A DNA stretch of 64,000 bases from Rothia santali (GTDB taxonomy: Bacteria > Actinomycetota > Actinomycetes > Actinomycetales > Micrococcaceae). The stretch lies in contig NZ_JANAFB010000013.1 in the NCBI RefSeq assembly GCF_024199905.1, positions 21,546 to 85,545 of the forward strand, in the 5' to 3' direction. Positions 41,008 to 49,887 of this stretch are shown piece by piece. Both the position numbers and the translations under genes were made by a program. The notes beneath the pieces are model-generated. The model was not told where the DNA came from, ran no database searches, and saw only the letters and a program-made list of their open reading frames with translations. The stretch's first letter is position 1, and every line of letters begins with the position of its first letter.

Positions 41008-42509
41008 GGCCGCTCGGCCGGGACCTCCCGGTCCGCGGTCTCCGGCTCCGCGACGGCGGGGGTGCCACGGCGCCCCCGCCGTTCGAGTCGGCGCTCCCGC
41101 CGCCGGGTCCGCCGGGCCCGGGTGGTCGCCACGGTGTAGTTGACCGCCGAGTCGGAGGTGAAGGCCAGCATCGCCGCGACCTGGCTCCCCATCAGCACGT
41201 AGACCGCGTAGACCACCGAGCTGTCCACCGTCCCGGTCAGCACGCTGACCGCGTTGGCGACGAAGGTCAGGCACAGCAGCGCGAGCACGGCCTTGCGGGC
41301 GCGCTGGCGCCCGCGCACGGCGTTGACCGCCAGGTACACCTGGAACAGCGCCAGGATCACCAGGATCGCGGTCAGGATCCCCAGCGAGTAGCCCACGACC
41401 TCGGCCGTCAGCCCCGGCGTCCCGGCCGTGTCGGCGCCCTCCTCCGCGATGCGCTGCGCGTAGCCCGGCTCGAAGATCCGATAGAGGGTGCGTCCCATCT
41501 GCAGCAGCGCCACGAAGGAGACCAACGCGCCCGCGACCCAGAGGTTCAGCGGAGCCTTCTCGATCAGCTCGGCGGGGTGCCGGTGGTGGGAGTAGCGCGA
41601 GGACGGGTGATGGTCGGGGACCTCCTGCCGGGTCTCGACGACGTCGTCCAGGCCCAGGATCGGCAGGTCGCCGTCGGTCCGGATCGAGTCGCCCCCGCCG
41701 TTGCGGGAGTGGTAGCCGGTCGAGAAGTCCTCGATCATGCGCACGGTGGCCTCGGGGTTCCGGTGGGTCACCGTCTCCACGATGTAGTCCCGCTCGCGGT
41801 CGGTGTCCGCGTCGATCTTGTGGGTGACCTGCAGGGTGAACAGCGAGACGCCGACCGAGCGGTCGTAGGTCCCGGCGGCGACCCAGTCCACGGCGATGCC
41901 GCCCGGCAGCACCCACCCCTCGGGGGTCTTCCAGAAGCGCACGTGGTGCCGCTTGCCGGGGTTCCCGCCGACCTCCTGCTGGTAGGCGAAGTCCTGCTTG
42001 CGGCCGAACAGCAGCAGCGGGCTCACCGGGGCCTCGGGGTAGGAGGCGCGCCGCAGCGTCGAGTCGACGATCCGCCAGGAGCTCGCGAGCGTGACCTCCT
42101 CGGCCCGGGTCCAGCCGGCGCGGCGCATCGCGGTGTGGACGTCGCCCGACTCACCGCGCAGCGCGAGGTTGATCGGGTCCCCGAGCAGGCCGTCGCTGGT
42201 CTGGGTGCGGCCGATGAAGTAGTCGGGCACGTAGATCGCGGTGAGGATGCGGTGCAGCCGGGGCAGCGTGAGGTAGGCCAGCAGGCCCCAGAAGACCAGG
42301 ATCAGCAGGGCCGACCACCAGCTGTGGGTCACGGCCTCCAGGAGCGCCACGACCGCGAGCCACACGGAGGCCAGCCCGGCGAAGAAGAAGTAGAACTTGT
42401 CCATGAAGCCGCTGAGGAGGCGGCGCGGGGCGTGCGCGCGCAGCACCGGCCGGGTGCCCGAGCTCTCCAGGTCGCCGCGGTAGACGGGGTAGTCGGGGTC
42501 GTCCTGCAT
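41004..42509 (-). CDS. LssY_C-domain membrane protein
   Basis: 501 residues. Two helices at about 35-55 and 63-80, then the LssY C-terminal-type domain (TAIYVPDYFIGRTQTSDGLL, AMRRAGWTRAEEV, YPEAPVSPLLLFGRKQDFAYQQE, HHVRFWKTP), followed by three or four helices (about 325-440) and an Arg-rich tail. The role of the domain is unknown; relatives are often linked to PAP2 phosphatases, none of which is here. RBS GGAGGAGC. Its stop shares a CTAG with the convergent DsbA-like gene; downstream of valS on the same strand. Confidence 0.8.
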   Translation of the reverse strand: MQDDPDYPVYRGDLESSGTRPVLRAHAPRRLLSGFMDKFYFFFAGLASVWLAVVALLEAVTHSWWSALLILVFWGLLAYLTLPRLHRILTAIYVPDYFIGRTQTSDGLLGDPINLALRGESGDVHTAMRRAGWTRAEEVTLASSWRIVDSTLRRASYPEAPVSPLLLFGRKQDFAYQQEVGGNPGKRHHVRFWKTPEGWVLPGGIAVDWVAAGTYDRSVGVSLFTLQVTHKIDADTDRERDYIVETVTHRNPEATVRMIEDFSTGYHSRNGGGDSIRTDGDLPILGLDDVVETRQEVPDHHPSSRYSHHRHPAELIEKAPLNLWVAGALVSFVALLQMGRTLYRIFEPGYAQRIAEEGADTAGTPGLTAEVVGYSLGILTAILVILALFQVYLAVNAVRGRQRARKAVLALLCLTFVANAVSVLTGTVDSSVVYAVYVLMGSQVAAMLAFTSDSAVNYTVATTRARRTRRRERRLERRGRRGTPAVAEPETADREVPAERP

Positions 42510-42539
42510 CGTGCTCCTCCGCTCGGTCCGGGGCGAACG

Positions 42540-42575
42540 CCCCGGGGACCGCGCCGTTCGACGCGGTCCCCGGGG
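42540..42575 (-). terminator. valS terminator hairpin
   Basis: A perfect 14-bp stem, CCCCGGGGACCGCG and its complement with an 8-nt loop, 9 nt after the valS stop and 31 bp before the LssY_C start. No T run. Confidence 0.7.
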
Positions 42576-42584
42576 CTCGGGCGA

Positions 42585-45203
42585 TCAGGCCTCGGTCGCG
42601 AGTGCGACGTCGGCCACCTGGATCTCCTCCCCGCCCTCGGCGAGGTCGAGGGAGCGGACGTTGCCGGCCGCCTTGAGGTCCTCCAGGCCGGCGCGGATCC
42701 GGCCCAGCACCTCGGAGGGTGCCGAGACCGTGCCGCTCAGGACCTCGGTGCGCTGCTTGACCTTCGCCTCCGACTTGGACTTGCGCAGGCCGGACAGGGC
42801 GCGGCCCACCACGGTGAGCACCTCGGCGTCGCCCGCCGCGGCGATCTCCGCGTAGCCCTCGGTGCTCGGCCACGCGGCGCGGTGCACCGTGCCCTCGCGC
42901 CACCAGGACCAGACCTCGTCGGTCGCGAAGGGCAGGAAGGGCGCGAAGAGCCGCAGCAGCGCGTCCAGGGTCGTGGCGAGCGCGGCGTGCACCGACGCCT
43001 GCTCCTCCGGACCCCGGGCGCCGTAGGCGCGGTCCTTGACCAGCTCCACGTAGTCGTCGGTGAAGGTCCAGAAGAACGACTCCGCGAGCTGCAGCGCGCG
43101 GGCGTACTCGTAGTTCTCGAAGGCCTCGGTGGCGGCGGCCACGACGGCGTCGAGCTGGGCGATCAGCGAGCGGTCCAGCCCGTTGGTCACCGTCGCGGCG
43201 GTCGCGCCCCGGCCGATCACGGCCGAGGAGTCAACGCCCTGCATCAGCACGAACTTCGAGGCGTTGAGCAGCTTGATGGCCAGGCGGCGGCCGATCTTCA
43301 TCTGCCCCTCGTCGTAGGCCGTGTCCGCGCCCAGGCGGGCCGAGGCGGCCCAGTAGCGCACGGCGTCGGCCCCGTACTTCTCCAGCACGTCGTTCGGGAC
43401 CACGACGTTGCCCTTGGACTTGGACATCTTCTTGCGGTCCGGGTCCAGGATCCAGCCCGAGAGGGCCGTGTGGGACCACGGGACCGAGCCGGCGAGGGTC
43501 TCGGCGCGCACCATCGTGGAGAACAGCCAGGTGCGGATGATGTCGTGGCCCTGGGGGCGCAGGTCCATCGGGAACGTCGCGGCGTGGAGCCGCTCGTCCT
43601 CGGCCCAGCCGGTCGCGATCTGCGGGGTGAGGGACGACGTCGCCCACGTGTCCAGCACGTCCGGGTCGGCCGCGAAGCCGCCCGGCTGGTCCCGCTGCTC
43701 GGGGGCGTAGCCCTCGGGGGCCTGGGAGGCCGGGTCCACCGGCAGCTGCGCCTCGGAGGGCAGCAGCGGGCGGGCGTAGTCGGGCTCGCCCTCCGCGTCC
43801 AGCGGGTACCAGACGGGGATCGGGACGCCGAAGAAGCGCTGGCGGGAGACGAGCCAGTCGCCGTTGAGCCCCTCGACCCAGTTCTCGTAGCGCGAGCGCA
43901 TGAACCCGGGGTGCCAGGAGATCTCGCGGCCGCGCTCGAGCAGGGTCTCGCGGCGCTCGGCGTCGCGCCCGCCGTTGCGGATGTACCACTGGCGGGAGGT
44001 GACGATCTCGAGCGGCTTGTCGCCCTTCTCGTAGAACTTCACCGGGTGGGTGATCCGCTTCGGCTCGCCCTCCATCTCGCCGGTCTCGGCGAGCATCTCG
44101 ACGACCGCCTTCTGGGCGGAGAACACGGTGGCGCCGGACAGGCGCTCGTAGCGCTCCCGGCCGGCGTCGTCGGTGATCCACTCGGGGGTCTCGCGGGCGA
44201 AGCGGCCGTCGCGGCCCACCAGCGCGCGGGTGGGCAGGTCCAGCTCGCGCCACCAGGTGACGTCGGTGGTGTCGCCGAAGGTGCAGATCATGGCGATGCC
44301 GGAGCCCTTGTCGGGCTGGGCCAGCTCGTGCGCCTTGACCTCGACCTCGACGCCGAACAGCGGGGAGGTCACGGTGGTGCCGAACAGCTCGCGGTAGCGC
44401 TCGTCCTCGGGGTGGGCCACCAGGGCCACGCACGAGGCCAGGAGCTCGGGGCGGGTGGTCTCGATCCAGACCTTCGCGCCGTCGTGGCCGTGGAAGGCGA
44501 TGCGGTGGTACGCGCCCTCGCGCTCCTTGTCCTCCAGCTCGGCCTGGGCGACGGCGGTGCGGAAGGTGACGTCCCACATGGTCGGGGCCTCGGCCAGGTA
44601 GGCGTTGCCGCCCTCGAGGTCCTTGAGGAAGGCCAGCTGGGAGACCTTGCGGGAGCGGGCGTCGATGGTGCGGTAGGTGCGGTCCCAGTCGACGGACAGG
44701 CCGAGCGTCATGAACAGGTGCTCGAAGACCTTCTCGTCCTCGACCGCGAGCTCCTCGCACAGCTCGATGAAGTTCTCGCGGGAGACCACGTCCCAGTCGC
44801 GCTGGTTCTTGGCGGGCTTCTCCGGCGGGCGGTAGCCCTCGACGTAGGGCCGGGTGGGGTCGCAGCGCACCCCGTAGTAGTTCTGCACCCGGCGCTCGGT
44901 GGGCAGGCCGTTGTCGTCCCACCCGAGGGGGTAGAACACGTTCTTGCCGGTCATGCGCTGGTAGCGGGCGATGACGTCGGTCTGGGTGTAGGAGAACATG
45001 TGCCCGACGTGGAGCGAGCCCGAGGCCGTCGGAGGGGGCGTGTCGATCGAGTAGACGTCCGCGCGGACGGTGTCCTCGTCGAAGGAGTAGGTGCCGTTCT
45101 CGCGCCAGGCGGTCGAGTACTTCTCCTCGAGGCCCTCGAGCGCGGGCTTCTCGGGAATGGTCACGGTGGCGGGCGCGTCTGTGCCCGGGGTGTTTTCAGC
45201 CAT
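42585..45203 (-). CDS. valS: valine-tRNA ligase
   Basis: Class I synthetase charging tRNA-Val. HIGH region PPPTASGSLHVGH (about residues 48-60), the KMSKS loop KKMSKSKGNVV, and the CP1 editing domain between (ETTRPELLASCVALVAHPEDERY). The C-terminal half has the anticodon-binding helical bundle. 872 residues, the usual actinobacterial ValS. ATG 45203 is chosen because GAGAGA lies 9 nt upstream; an in-frame ATG at 45212 lies too close to that site. Confidence 0.96.
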   Translation of the reverse strand: MAENTPGTDAPATVTIPEKPALEGLEEKYSTAWRENGTYSFDEDTVRADVYSIDTPPPTASGSLHVGHMFSYTQTDVIARYQRMTGKNVFYPLGWDDNGLPTERRVQNYYGVRCDPTRPYVEGYRPPEKPAKNQRDWDVVSRENFIELCEELAVEDEKVFEHLFMTLGLSVDWDRTYRTIDARSRKVSQLAFLKDLEGGNAYLAEAPTMWDVTFRTAVAQAELEDKEREGAYHRIAFHGHDGAKVWIETTRPELLASCVALVAHPEDERYRELFGTTVTSPLFGVEVEVKAHELAQPDKGSGIAMICTFGDTTDVTWWRELDLPTRALVGRDGRFARETPEWITDDAGRERYERLSGATVFSAQKAVVEMLAETGEMEGEPKRITHPVKFYEKGDKPLEIVTSRQWYIRNGGRDAERRETLLERGREISWHPGFMRSRYENWVEGLNGDWLVSRQRFFGVPIPVWYPLDAEGEPDYARPLLPSEAQLPVDPASQAPEGYAPEQRDQPGGFAADPDVLDTWATSSLTPQIATGWAEDERLHAATFPMDLRPQGHDIIRTWLFSTMVRAETLAGSVPWSHTALSGWILDPDRKKMSKSKGNVVVPNDVLEKYGADAVRYWAASARLGADTAYDEGQMKIGRRLAIKLLNASKFVLMQGVDSSAVIGRGATAATVTNGLDRSLIAQLDAVVAAATEAFENYEYARALQLAESFFWTFTDDYVELVKDRAYGARGPEEQASVHAALATTLDALLRLFAPFLPFATDEVWSWWREGTVHRAAWPSTEGYAEIAAAGDAEVLTVVGRALSGLRKSKSEAKVKQRTEVLSGTVSAPSEVLGRIRAGLEDLKAAGNVRSLDLAEGGEEIQVADVALATEA

Positions 45204-45388
45204 GGACGGCATTCTCTCACGCCGCGGGCGGGGCGACGCCGCGGCGTGCCCGATGCGTGATGCCCTCCACACCGGGCCCTCGCCTCGCTAGGGTTGAGGT
45301 ACGGGGTGCCGACGCCGCGGGGCAGCCCGGTGGCGCGGTAGGCCCCGCGCAAGTGACCGCGTCCGGAACACGCTACCGAAGGCAGGCC

Positions 45389-46150
45389 ATGGACATCTCC
45401 GTACTGAACCACCTCCACCTCGTCGCCTGCGGGCACGGGACCCGCGATCCCCGGGGGCAGAGCGCCGTCGCGGCCCTGATCGAGGAGATCGGGCGGCACG
45501 TCGACTCGCCCGTGCACGGGTGCTCGGTCGACGTCCAGCAGCCGGAGGTGGGCGACGTCGTGGCCGCGCTGGACCCCGGCTCCTCCGGCGTCATCGTCCC
45601 CCTGCTGCTGTCCACCGGCTTCCACACGCGCGTGGACCTCAAGCGCGCCGCGCACCGCTTCCCGGTCGAGGACGAGGAGGACCCGGAGCACGAGGTCATG
45701 GTCGCGGACCCGCTGGGGCCCTCGGTCCGGCTCGCGCGCCTGCAGGCGCGGCGCCTGCGCGAGGCGGGCTGGGAGCCGGGGGAGCATGTGGTCATGGGCG
45801 TGGCGGGCTCGAGCGTGCTCTCGGGGCGCAGCGACGCCGAGACGCAGCGCGACTACCTCAGCCAGGTCCTCGAGGTCCCCGTGTCGCTGGGTTACGGCGC
45901 CGCGGTCCTGCCCGAGATCGGGGAGGCCGTGGCGGCCGCCCGGGCCGAGGGCGCGGCGTCGGTCGCGATCTCCTCCTACCTGCTGGCCCCGGGCACGTTC
46001 TACGACCGGCTGCTCGACGCCGGCGCCGACCGGGTCAGCCCCCCGCTGCTGGTGGAGGGCGACGCCGAGGGGATGGCCGTGGTGGCCGACCTCGCGGTCT
46101 CGCGGGCGGCCGAGTGCGCCCACCGCTTCTTCGAGGGCACCCACCGGTAG
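45389..46150 (+). CDS. sirohydrochlorin chelatase family protein (CbiX-like)
   Basis: Two related alpha/beta halves. LHLVACGHGTRDPRGQSAVAALIEEI carries the catalytic His of the first half, and VVMGVAGSSVLSGRSDAETQ starts the second. LSTGFHTRVDL provides the second conserved His of the metal site. 253 residues, equal to CbiX-long chelatases. It sits directly upstream of sulfite reductase, whose sirohaem cofactor needs iron inserted into sirohydrochlorin, so ferrochelatase is the likely job; cobalt is the alternative. No good RBS; ATG 45389 fits the family N-terminus. Confidence 0.87.
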   Translation: MDISVLNHLHLVACGHGTRDPRGQSAVAALIEEIGRHVDSPVHGCSVDVQQPEVGDVVAALDPGSSGVIVPLLLSTGFHTRVDLKRAAHRFPVEDEEDPEHEVMVADPLGPSVRLARLQARRLREAGWEPGEHVVMGVAGSSVLSGRSDAETQRDYLSQVLEVPVSLGYGAAVLPEIGEAVAAARAEGAASVAISSYLLAPGTFYDRLLDAGADRVSPPLLVEGDAEGMAVVADLAVSRAAECAHRFFEGTHR

Positions 46151-46312
46151 GCGACCTGCGGCGGGCGGCCGGCCCACGCGGGCGGGCGGCCGAATCCGCC
46201 CGCCCCGGACGGTGCCGGCGGCCCGGTCCCGCCCCGCGCGGAGTTTTGTGACCTCGCGAGACTCCGTGTTGTGTCACGTTGAGGCCCGCTTCCTCCGCCC
46301 GCCGGAACTTCC

Positions 46313-46318
46313 TATTGT
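46313..46318 (+). promoter_or_regulatory. sir -10, leaderless geometry
   Basis: TATTGT, then TCTAGGC (7 nt) and ATG 46326, with no ribosome-binding site. Upstream, GTGAC (about 46247) and GTCAC (about 46274) form a spaced inverted repeat that might bind a sulfur regulator; this is speculative. Confidence 0.5.
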
Positions 46319-46325
46319 TCTAGGC

Positions 46326-48104
46326 ATGGCACGCAACACACAGGATCCCGTGGCAGACCAGCCGGGCGAGCAGCCCGCCGGCAAGCGGCTGACCCCGGCC
46401 GGCGAGGGGGCGCCCCGCGCCGCCCGCCCGCGCCGCGCGAGCAAGCCCAACGGCCAGTGGAAGGTGGACGGCACCGCCCCGCTGAACCACAACGAGGAGT
46501 TCAAGCAGGAGGACGGCGGGCTCAACGTCCGCGAGCGGATCGAGAACCGCTACGCCCGCGAGGGCTTCGACGCGATCAGCGACGACGACCTCCACGGCCG
46601 CTTCCGCTGGTGGGGCCTGTACACCCAGCGCAAGCCGGGGATCGACGGCGGCCGCACCGCGACGCTGGAGCCGCACGAGCTCGAGGACCGCTACTTCATG
46701 ATGCGCGTCCGCATGGACGGCGGGCGCCTGAGCATCGAGCAGCTGCGCACCGTGGCCGGCATCTCCGAGGAGTTCGGCCGCGACACCGCGGACGTGACCG
46801 ACCGCCAGAACATCCAGCTGCACTGGATCGACGTCCGCGACGTCCCGGAGATCTGGCGCCGGTTGGAGTCGGTGGGCCTGTCCACGACCGAGGCCTGCGG
46901 CGACGTCTCCCGCGTCATCCTCGGCTCGCCCCTGGCCGGCGTCGCCGAGGACGAGCTGCTGGACCCCACGCCGGTGATCGACGAGATCAAGGAGCGCTTC
47001 ATCGGCGACCCCGAGCTCGACAACCTCCCGCGCAAGTTCAAGTCGGCGATCACCGGGCACCCCTCGCAGGACGTCGTCCACGAGATCAACGACATCTCCC
47101 TGGTCGGCGTCGAGCACCCCGAGCACGGGGTCGGCTTCGACCTGTGGGTCGGGGGCGGGCTGTCCACCAACCCGCGGCTGGCCGAACGGCTCGGCGCCTT
47201 CGTCCGCCCGGAGCAGGCGGCCGACGTCTGGCACGGCGTCATCCGGATCTTCCGCGACTACGGCTACCGCCGCCTGCGCAACCGCGCCCGGCTGAAGTTC
47301 CTCCTGGCCGACTGGGGCCCCGAGAAGTTCCGCCAGGTGCTCCAGGACGAGTACCTGGGCTACGAGCTGCCCGACGGCCCCCCGCCCGTCAAGCCCACCG
47401 TCACGGGGGACCACGTCGGGGTGCACCGGCAGAAGGACGGCCGGTTCTACGTCGGCCTCAGCCCCGTCGTCGGGCGGGTCAGCGGCTCGATGCTGCGCGA
47501 GTTGGCCGACCTCATGGAGGCCGCCGGCTCCGCCCGGGTGCGCACGACGCCGTACCAGAAGCTCGTCGTCCTGGACGTCGCTGAGGACCGCGTGGCGGAC
47601 TTCGTGGCCGGCGCCGAGCGGCTCGGGCTCACCGCCCAGCCCTCGCTGTTCCGCAAGGACACCATGGCCTGCACCGGGATCGAGTTCTGCAAGCTCGCGA
47701 TCGTCGAGACCAAGGCCACCGCGAAGGACACGGTCGAGGAGCTCGAGGAGCGGCTGGCCGACGTCGCGGACCGGCTGCCCGGGCAGCTCACGCTGAACAT
47801 CAACGGCTGCCCCAACTCCTGCGCCCGCATCCAGACCGCGGACATAGGGCTCAAGGGCCAGATCATCCCCGACGGCCAGGGCGGGCAGACTCCCGGCTTC
47901 CAGGTGCACCTGGGCGGCGGGCTGGCGAACCACGCCAACGACGCCCAGGGCGAGCTCGGCCGGACCGTGCGCGGGCTCAAGGTGCCGGCGGACGGCATCG
48001 CCGAGTACGTCGAGCGGCTGGTGCGCACCTACCTGGAGCGCCGCGACGGCGAGGAGACCTTCGCCCACTGGGCGCAGAGCGCGGACGAGGAGGCGCTGGT
48101 ATGA
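46326..48104 (+). CDS. sir: ferredoxin-type sulfite (or nitrite) reductase
   Basis: Sirohaem and 4Fe-4S enzyme reducing sulfite to sulfide. Cluster/sirohaem cysteines are in CTGIEFCKLAI and NINGCPNSCARIQ (C-x5-C and C-x3-C pattern); TDRQNIQLHWI and the RVRTTPYQKLVVL repeat bind substrate and cofactor. 592 residues with about 45 disordered N-terminal residues. Sequence cannot strictly separate SirA from NirA, but cysH-cysD-cysN downstream points to sulfite. The stop overlaps cysH (ATGA). Confidence 0.94.
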   Translation: MARNTQDPVADQPGEQPAGKRLTPAGEGAPRAARPRRASKPNGQWKVDGTAPLNHNEEFKQEDGGLNVRERIENRYAREGFDAISDDDLHGRFRWWGLYTQRKPGIDGGRTATLEPHELEDRYFMMRVRMDGGRLSIEQLRTVAGISEEFGRDTADVTDRQNIQLHWIDVRDVPEIWRRLESVGLSTTEACGDVSRVILGSPLAGVAEDELLDPTPVIDEIKERFIGDPELDNLPRKFKSAITGHPSQDVVHEINDISLVGVEHPEHGVGFDLWVGGGLSTNPRLAERLGAFVRPEQAADVWHGVIRIFRDYGYRRLRNRARLKFLLADWGPEKFRQVLQDEYLGYELPDGPPPVKPTVTGDHVGVHRQKDGRFYVGLSPVVGRVSGSMLRELADLMEAAGSARVRTTPYQKLVVLDVAEDRVADFVAGAERLGLTAQPSLFRKDTMACTGIEFCKLAIVETKATAKDTVEELEERLADVADRLPGQLTLNINGCPNSCARIQTADIGLKGQIIPDGQGGQTPGFQVHLGGGLANHANDAQGELGRTVRGLKVPADGIAEYVERLVRTYLERRDGEETFAHWAQSADEEALV

Positions 48105-48808
48105 CCGCGCCCGCCGGGACCGAGGAGCTGCGGGCGCTCGCCGAGGCGGGTGCGGAGGAGCTCGGCTGGGACGCCCCGGCCGAGGAGGTCGTGGCCTGGG
48201 TCGCGCGGAACTTCGCGGTGGGGGAGGTCGCGGTGGCCTGCTCGATGGCCGACGCCGTCCTGCCGGCCGTGGTCGCCGAGCGGCTGCCCGGCGTCGACGT
48301 CCTGTTCCTGGAGACCGGCTACCACTTCACCGAGACGCACGCGACCCGGGACGAGGTGCAGCGGGCGCTGGACGTCAACGTCGTCGACGTCCTGCCGGAG
48401 CTGACCGTGGCCGAGCAGGACGCGGAGCACGGCAAGGACCTCTTCGCGACCGACCCGGCCGCCTGCTGCCGGATGCGCAAGGTCGAGCCGCTGAAGCGGG
48501 CCCTGAGCGGCTACCGGCTCTGGTTCACCGGAGTGCGCCGCGAGGAGGCCCCCACCCGGACGCACACGCCGCTGGTGACCTGGGACGAGACCCACGGGCT
48601 GATCAAGGTCAACCCGCTCGCCCCGTGGACCTTCGACCAGCTGGTCGGCTACGCCAACGACCATCGGGTGCCGGTCAACCTGCTGATGTACGACGGCTAC
48701 CCGTCCATCGGCTGCGCGCCCTGCACCCGCCGGGTCGCCGCGGGGGAGGACCCCCGCGCCGGCCGCTGGTCCGGCCAGGCCAAGACCGAGTGCGGCATCC
48801 ACCTGTAG
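48101..48808 (+). CDS. cysH: adenosine 5'-phosphosulfate reductase
   Basis: Reduces activated sulfate to sulfite with thioredoxin. The four iron-sulfur cysteines are Cys122-Cys123 (AACCRMRK) and Cys205/Cys208 (GCAPC), which mark the APS-specific type; Cys231 in ECGIHL is the catalytic one. FLETGYHFTETH binds the adenylyl group. 235 residues. Overlaps sir by 4 bp. Confidence 0.96.
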   Translation: MTAPAGTEELRALAEAGAEELGWDAPAEEVVAWVARNFAVGEVAVACSMADAVLPAVVAERLPGVDVLFLETGYHFTETHATRDEVQRALDVNVVDVLPELTVAEQDAEHGKDLFATDPAACCRMRKVEPLKRALSGYRLWFTGVRREEAPTRTHTPLVTWDETHGLIKVNPLAPWTFDQLVGYANDHRVPVNLLMYDGYPSIGCAPCTRRVAAGEDPRAGRWSGQAKTECGIHL

Positions 48809-48935
48809 CCGCGATCCGACCTGTGGGCGCCGGCGGCCCGCTCCGCGCGAGCCGCCGGCCGCACCACCCGGCGTCCACATGCCGGGCGTCACCCCGAAAC
48901 ATCACCCCGAGGCATCACACCCGAGGAGCAGATCA

Positions 48936-49886
48936 GTGAGCACCACCACCGAGCGGACGCGGACCGGGTCGGTCGCGGACCGGGACGCGTTCCCCGTCCT
49001 GACCGACCTGGACCTGCTGGAGTCCGAGGCGATCCACATCATCCGGGAGGTCGTGGCCGAGTTCGAGCGGCCCGCGATGCTGTTCTCCGGCGGCAAGGAC
49101 TCGGTCGTCATGGCCCACCTCGCGGCCAAGGCGTTCTTCCCCGGCACTATCCCGTTCCCGCTGGTGCACATCGACACCGGCCACAACTTCCCCGAGGTCC
49201 TGGACTTCCGCGACCGGGCGGTCGAGCGGCTGCGGACCCGGCTGGTCGTGGGATCGGTGCAGGACTACATCGACCGGGGCGAGCTCTCCGAGCGCCCGGA
49301 CGGCAGCCGCAACCCGCTGCAGACCGTGCCGCTGCTGGACACCATCGCGAGCAACCGGTTCGACGCCGTGTTCGGCGGGGGCCGCCGCGACGAGGACAAG
49401 GCCCGGGCGAAGGAGCGCGTGATCAGCCTGCGCGACGAGTTCGGCCAGTGGAATCCCCGCCACCAGCGCCCCGAGCTGTGGAACTTGTACAACGGGCGGC
49501 ACCGGGAGGGGCAGCACGTGCGCGCGTTCCCGCTGTCCAACTGGACCGAGCTGGACGTCTGGCGCTATATCGAGCGCGAGGGCGTCGAGCTGCCGGAGCT
49601 GTACTACGCCCACGAGCGGCCCACGTTCCTCCGGGACGGGATGATCCGCGCGGTGGGCGAGGTCTCGCGCCCCGAGCCGCACGAGGAGGTCGTGACCCGC
49701 ACGGTGCGGTACCGCACGGTGGGGGACATGTCCTGCACCGGCGCGGTGGCCTCGGGCGCGCGCACGCCGGCCGAGGTCGTGGAGGAGGTCGCCGTGTCGA
49801 CCCTGACCGAGCGCGGGGCCACCCGCGCGGACGACAGGATCTCCGAGGCGGCCATGGAGGATCGGAAGAAGGACGGGTACTTCTAG
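48936..49886 (+). CDS. cysD: sulfate adenylyltransferase subunit 2
   Basis: PP-loop subunit making APS from ATP and sulfate together with CysN. MLFSGGKDSVVMAHLAAKAFFPG is the PP-loop, HIDTGHNFPE and AVFGGGRRDEDKARAKER are family blocks, NWTELDVWRYIEREG follows. 316 residues. GTG 48936 after CCGAGGAG; an in-frame upstream ATG has no ribosome-binding site. One base separates it from cysN. Confidence 0.96.
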   Translation: MSTTTERTRTGSVADRDAFPVLTDLDLLESEAIHIIREVVAEFERPAMLFSGGKDSVVMAHLAAKAFFPGTIPFPLVHIDTGHNFPEVLDFRDRAVERLRTRLVVGSVQDYIDRGELSERPDGSRNPLQTVPLLDTIASNRFDAVFGGGRRDEDKARAKERVISLRDEFGQWNPRHQRPELWNLYNGRHREGQHVRAFPLSNWTELDVWRYIEREGVELPELYYAHERPTFLRDGMIRAVGEVSRPEPHEEVVTRTVRYRTVGDMSCTGAVASGARTPAEVVEEVAVSTLTERGATRADDRISEAAMEDRKKDGYF

Positions 49887-49887
49887 G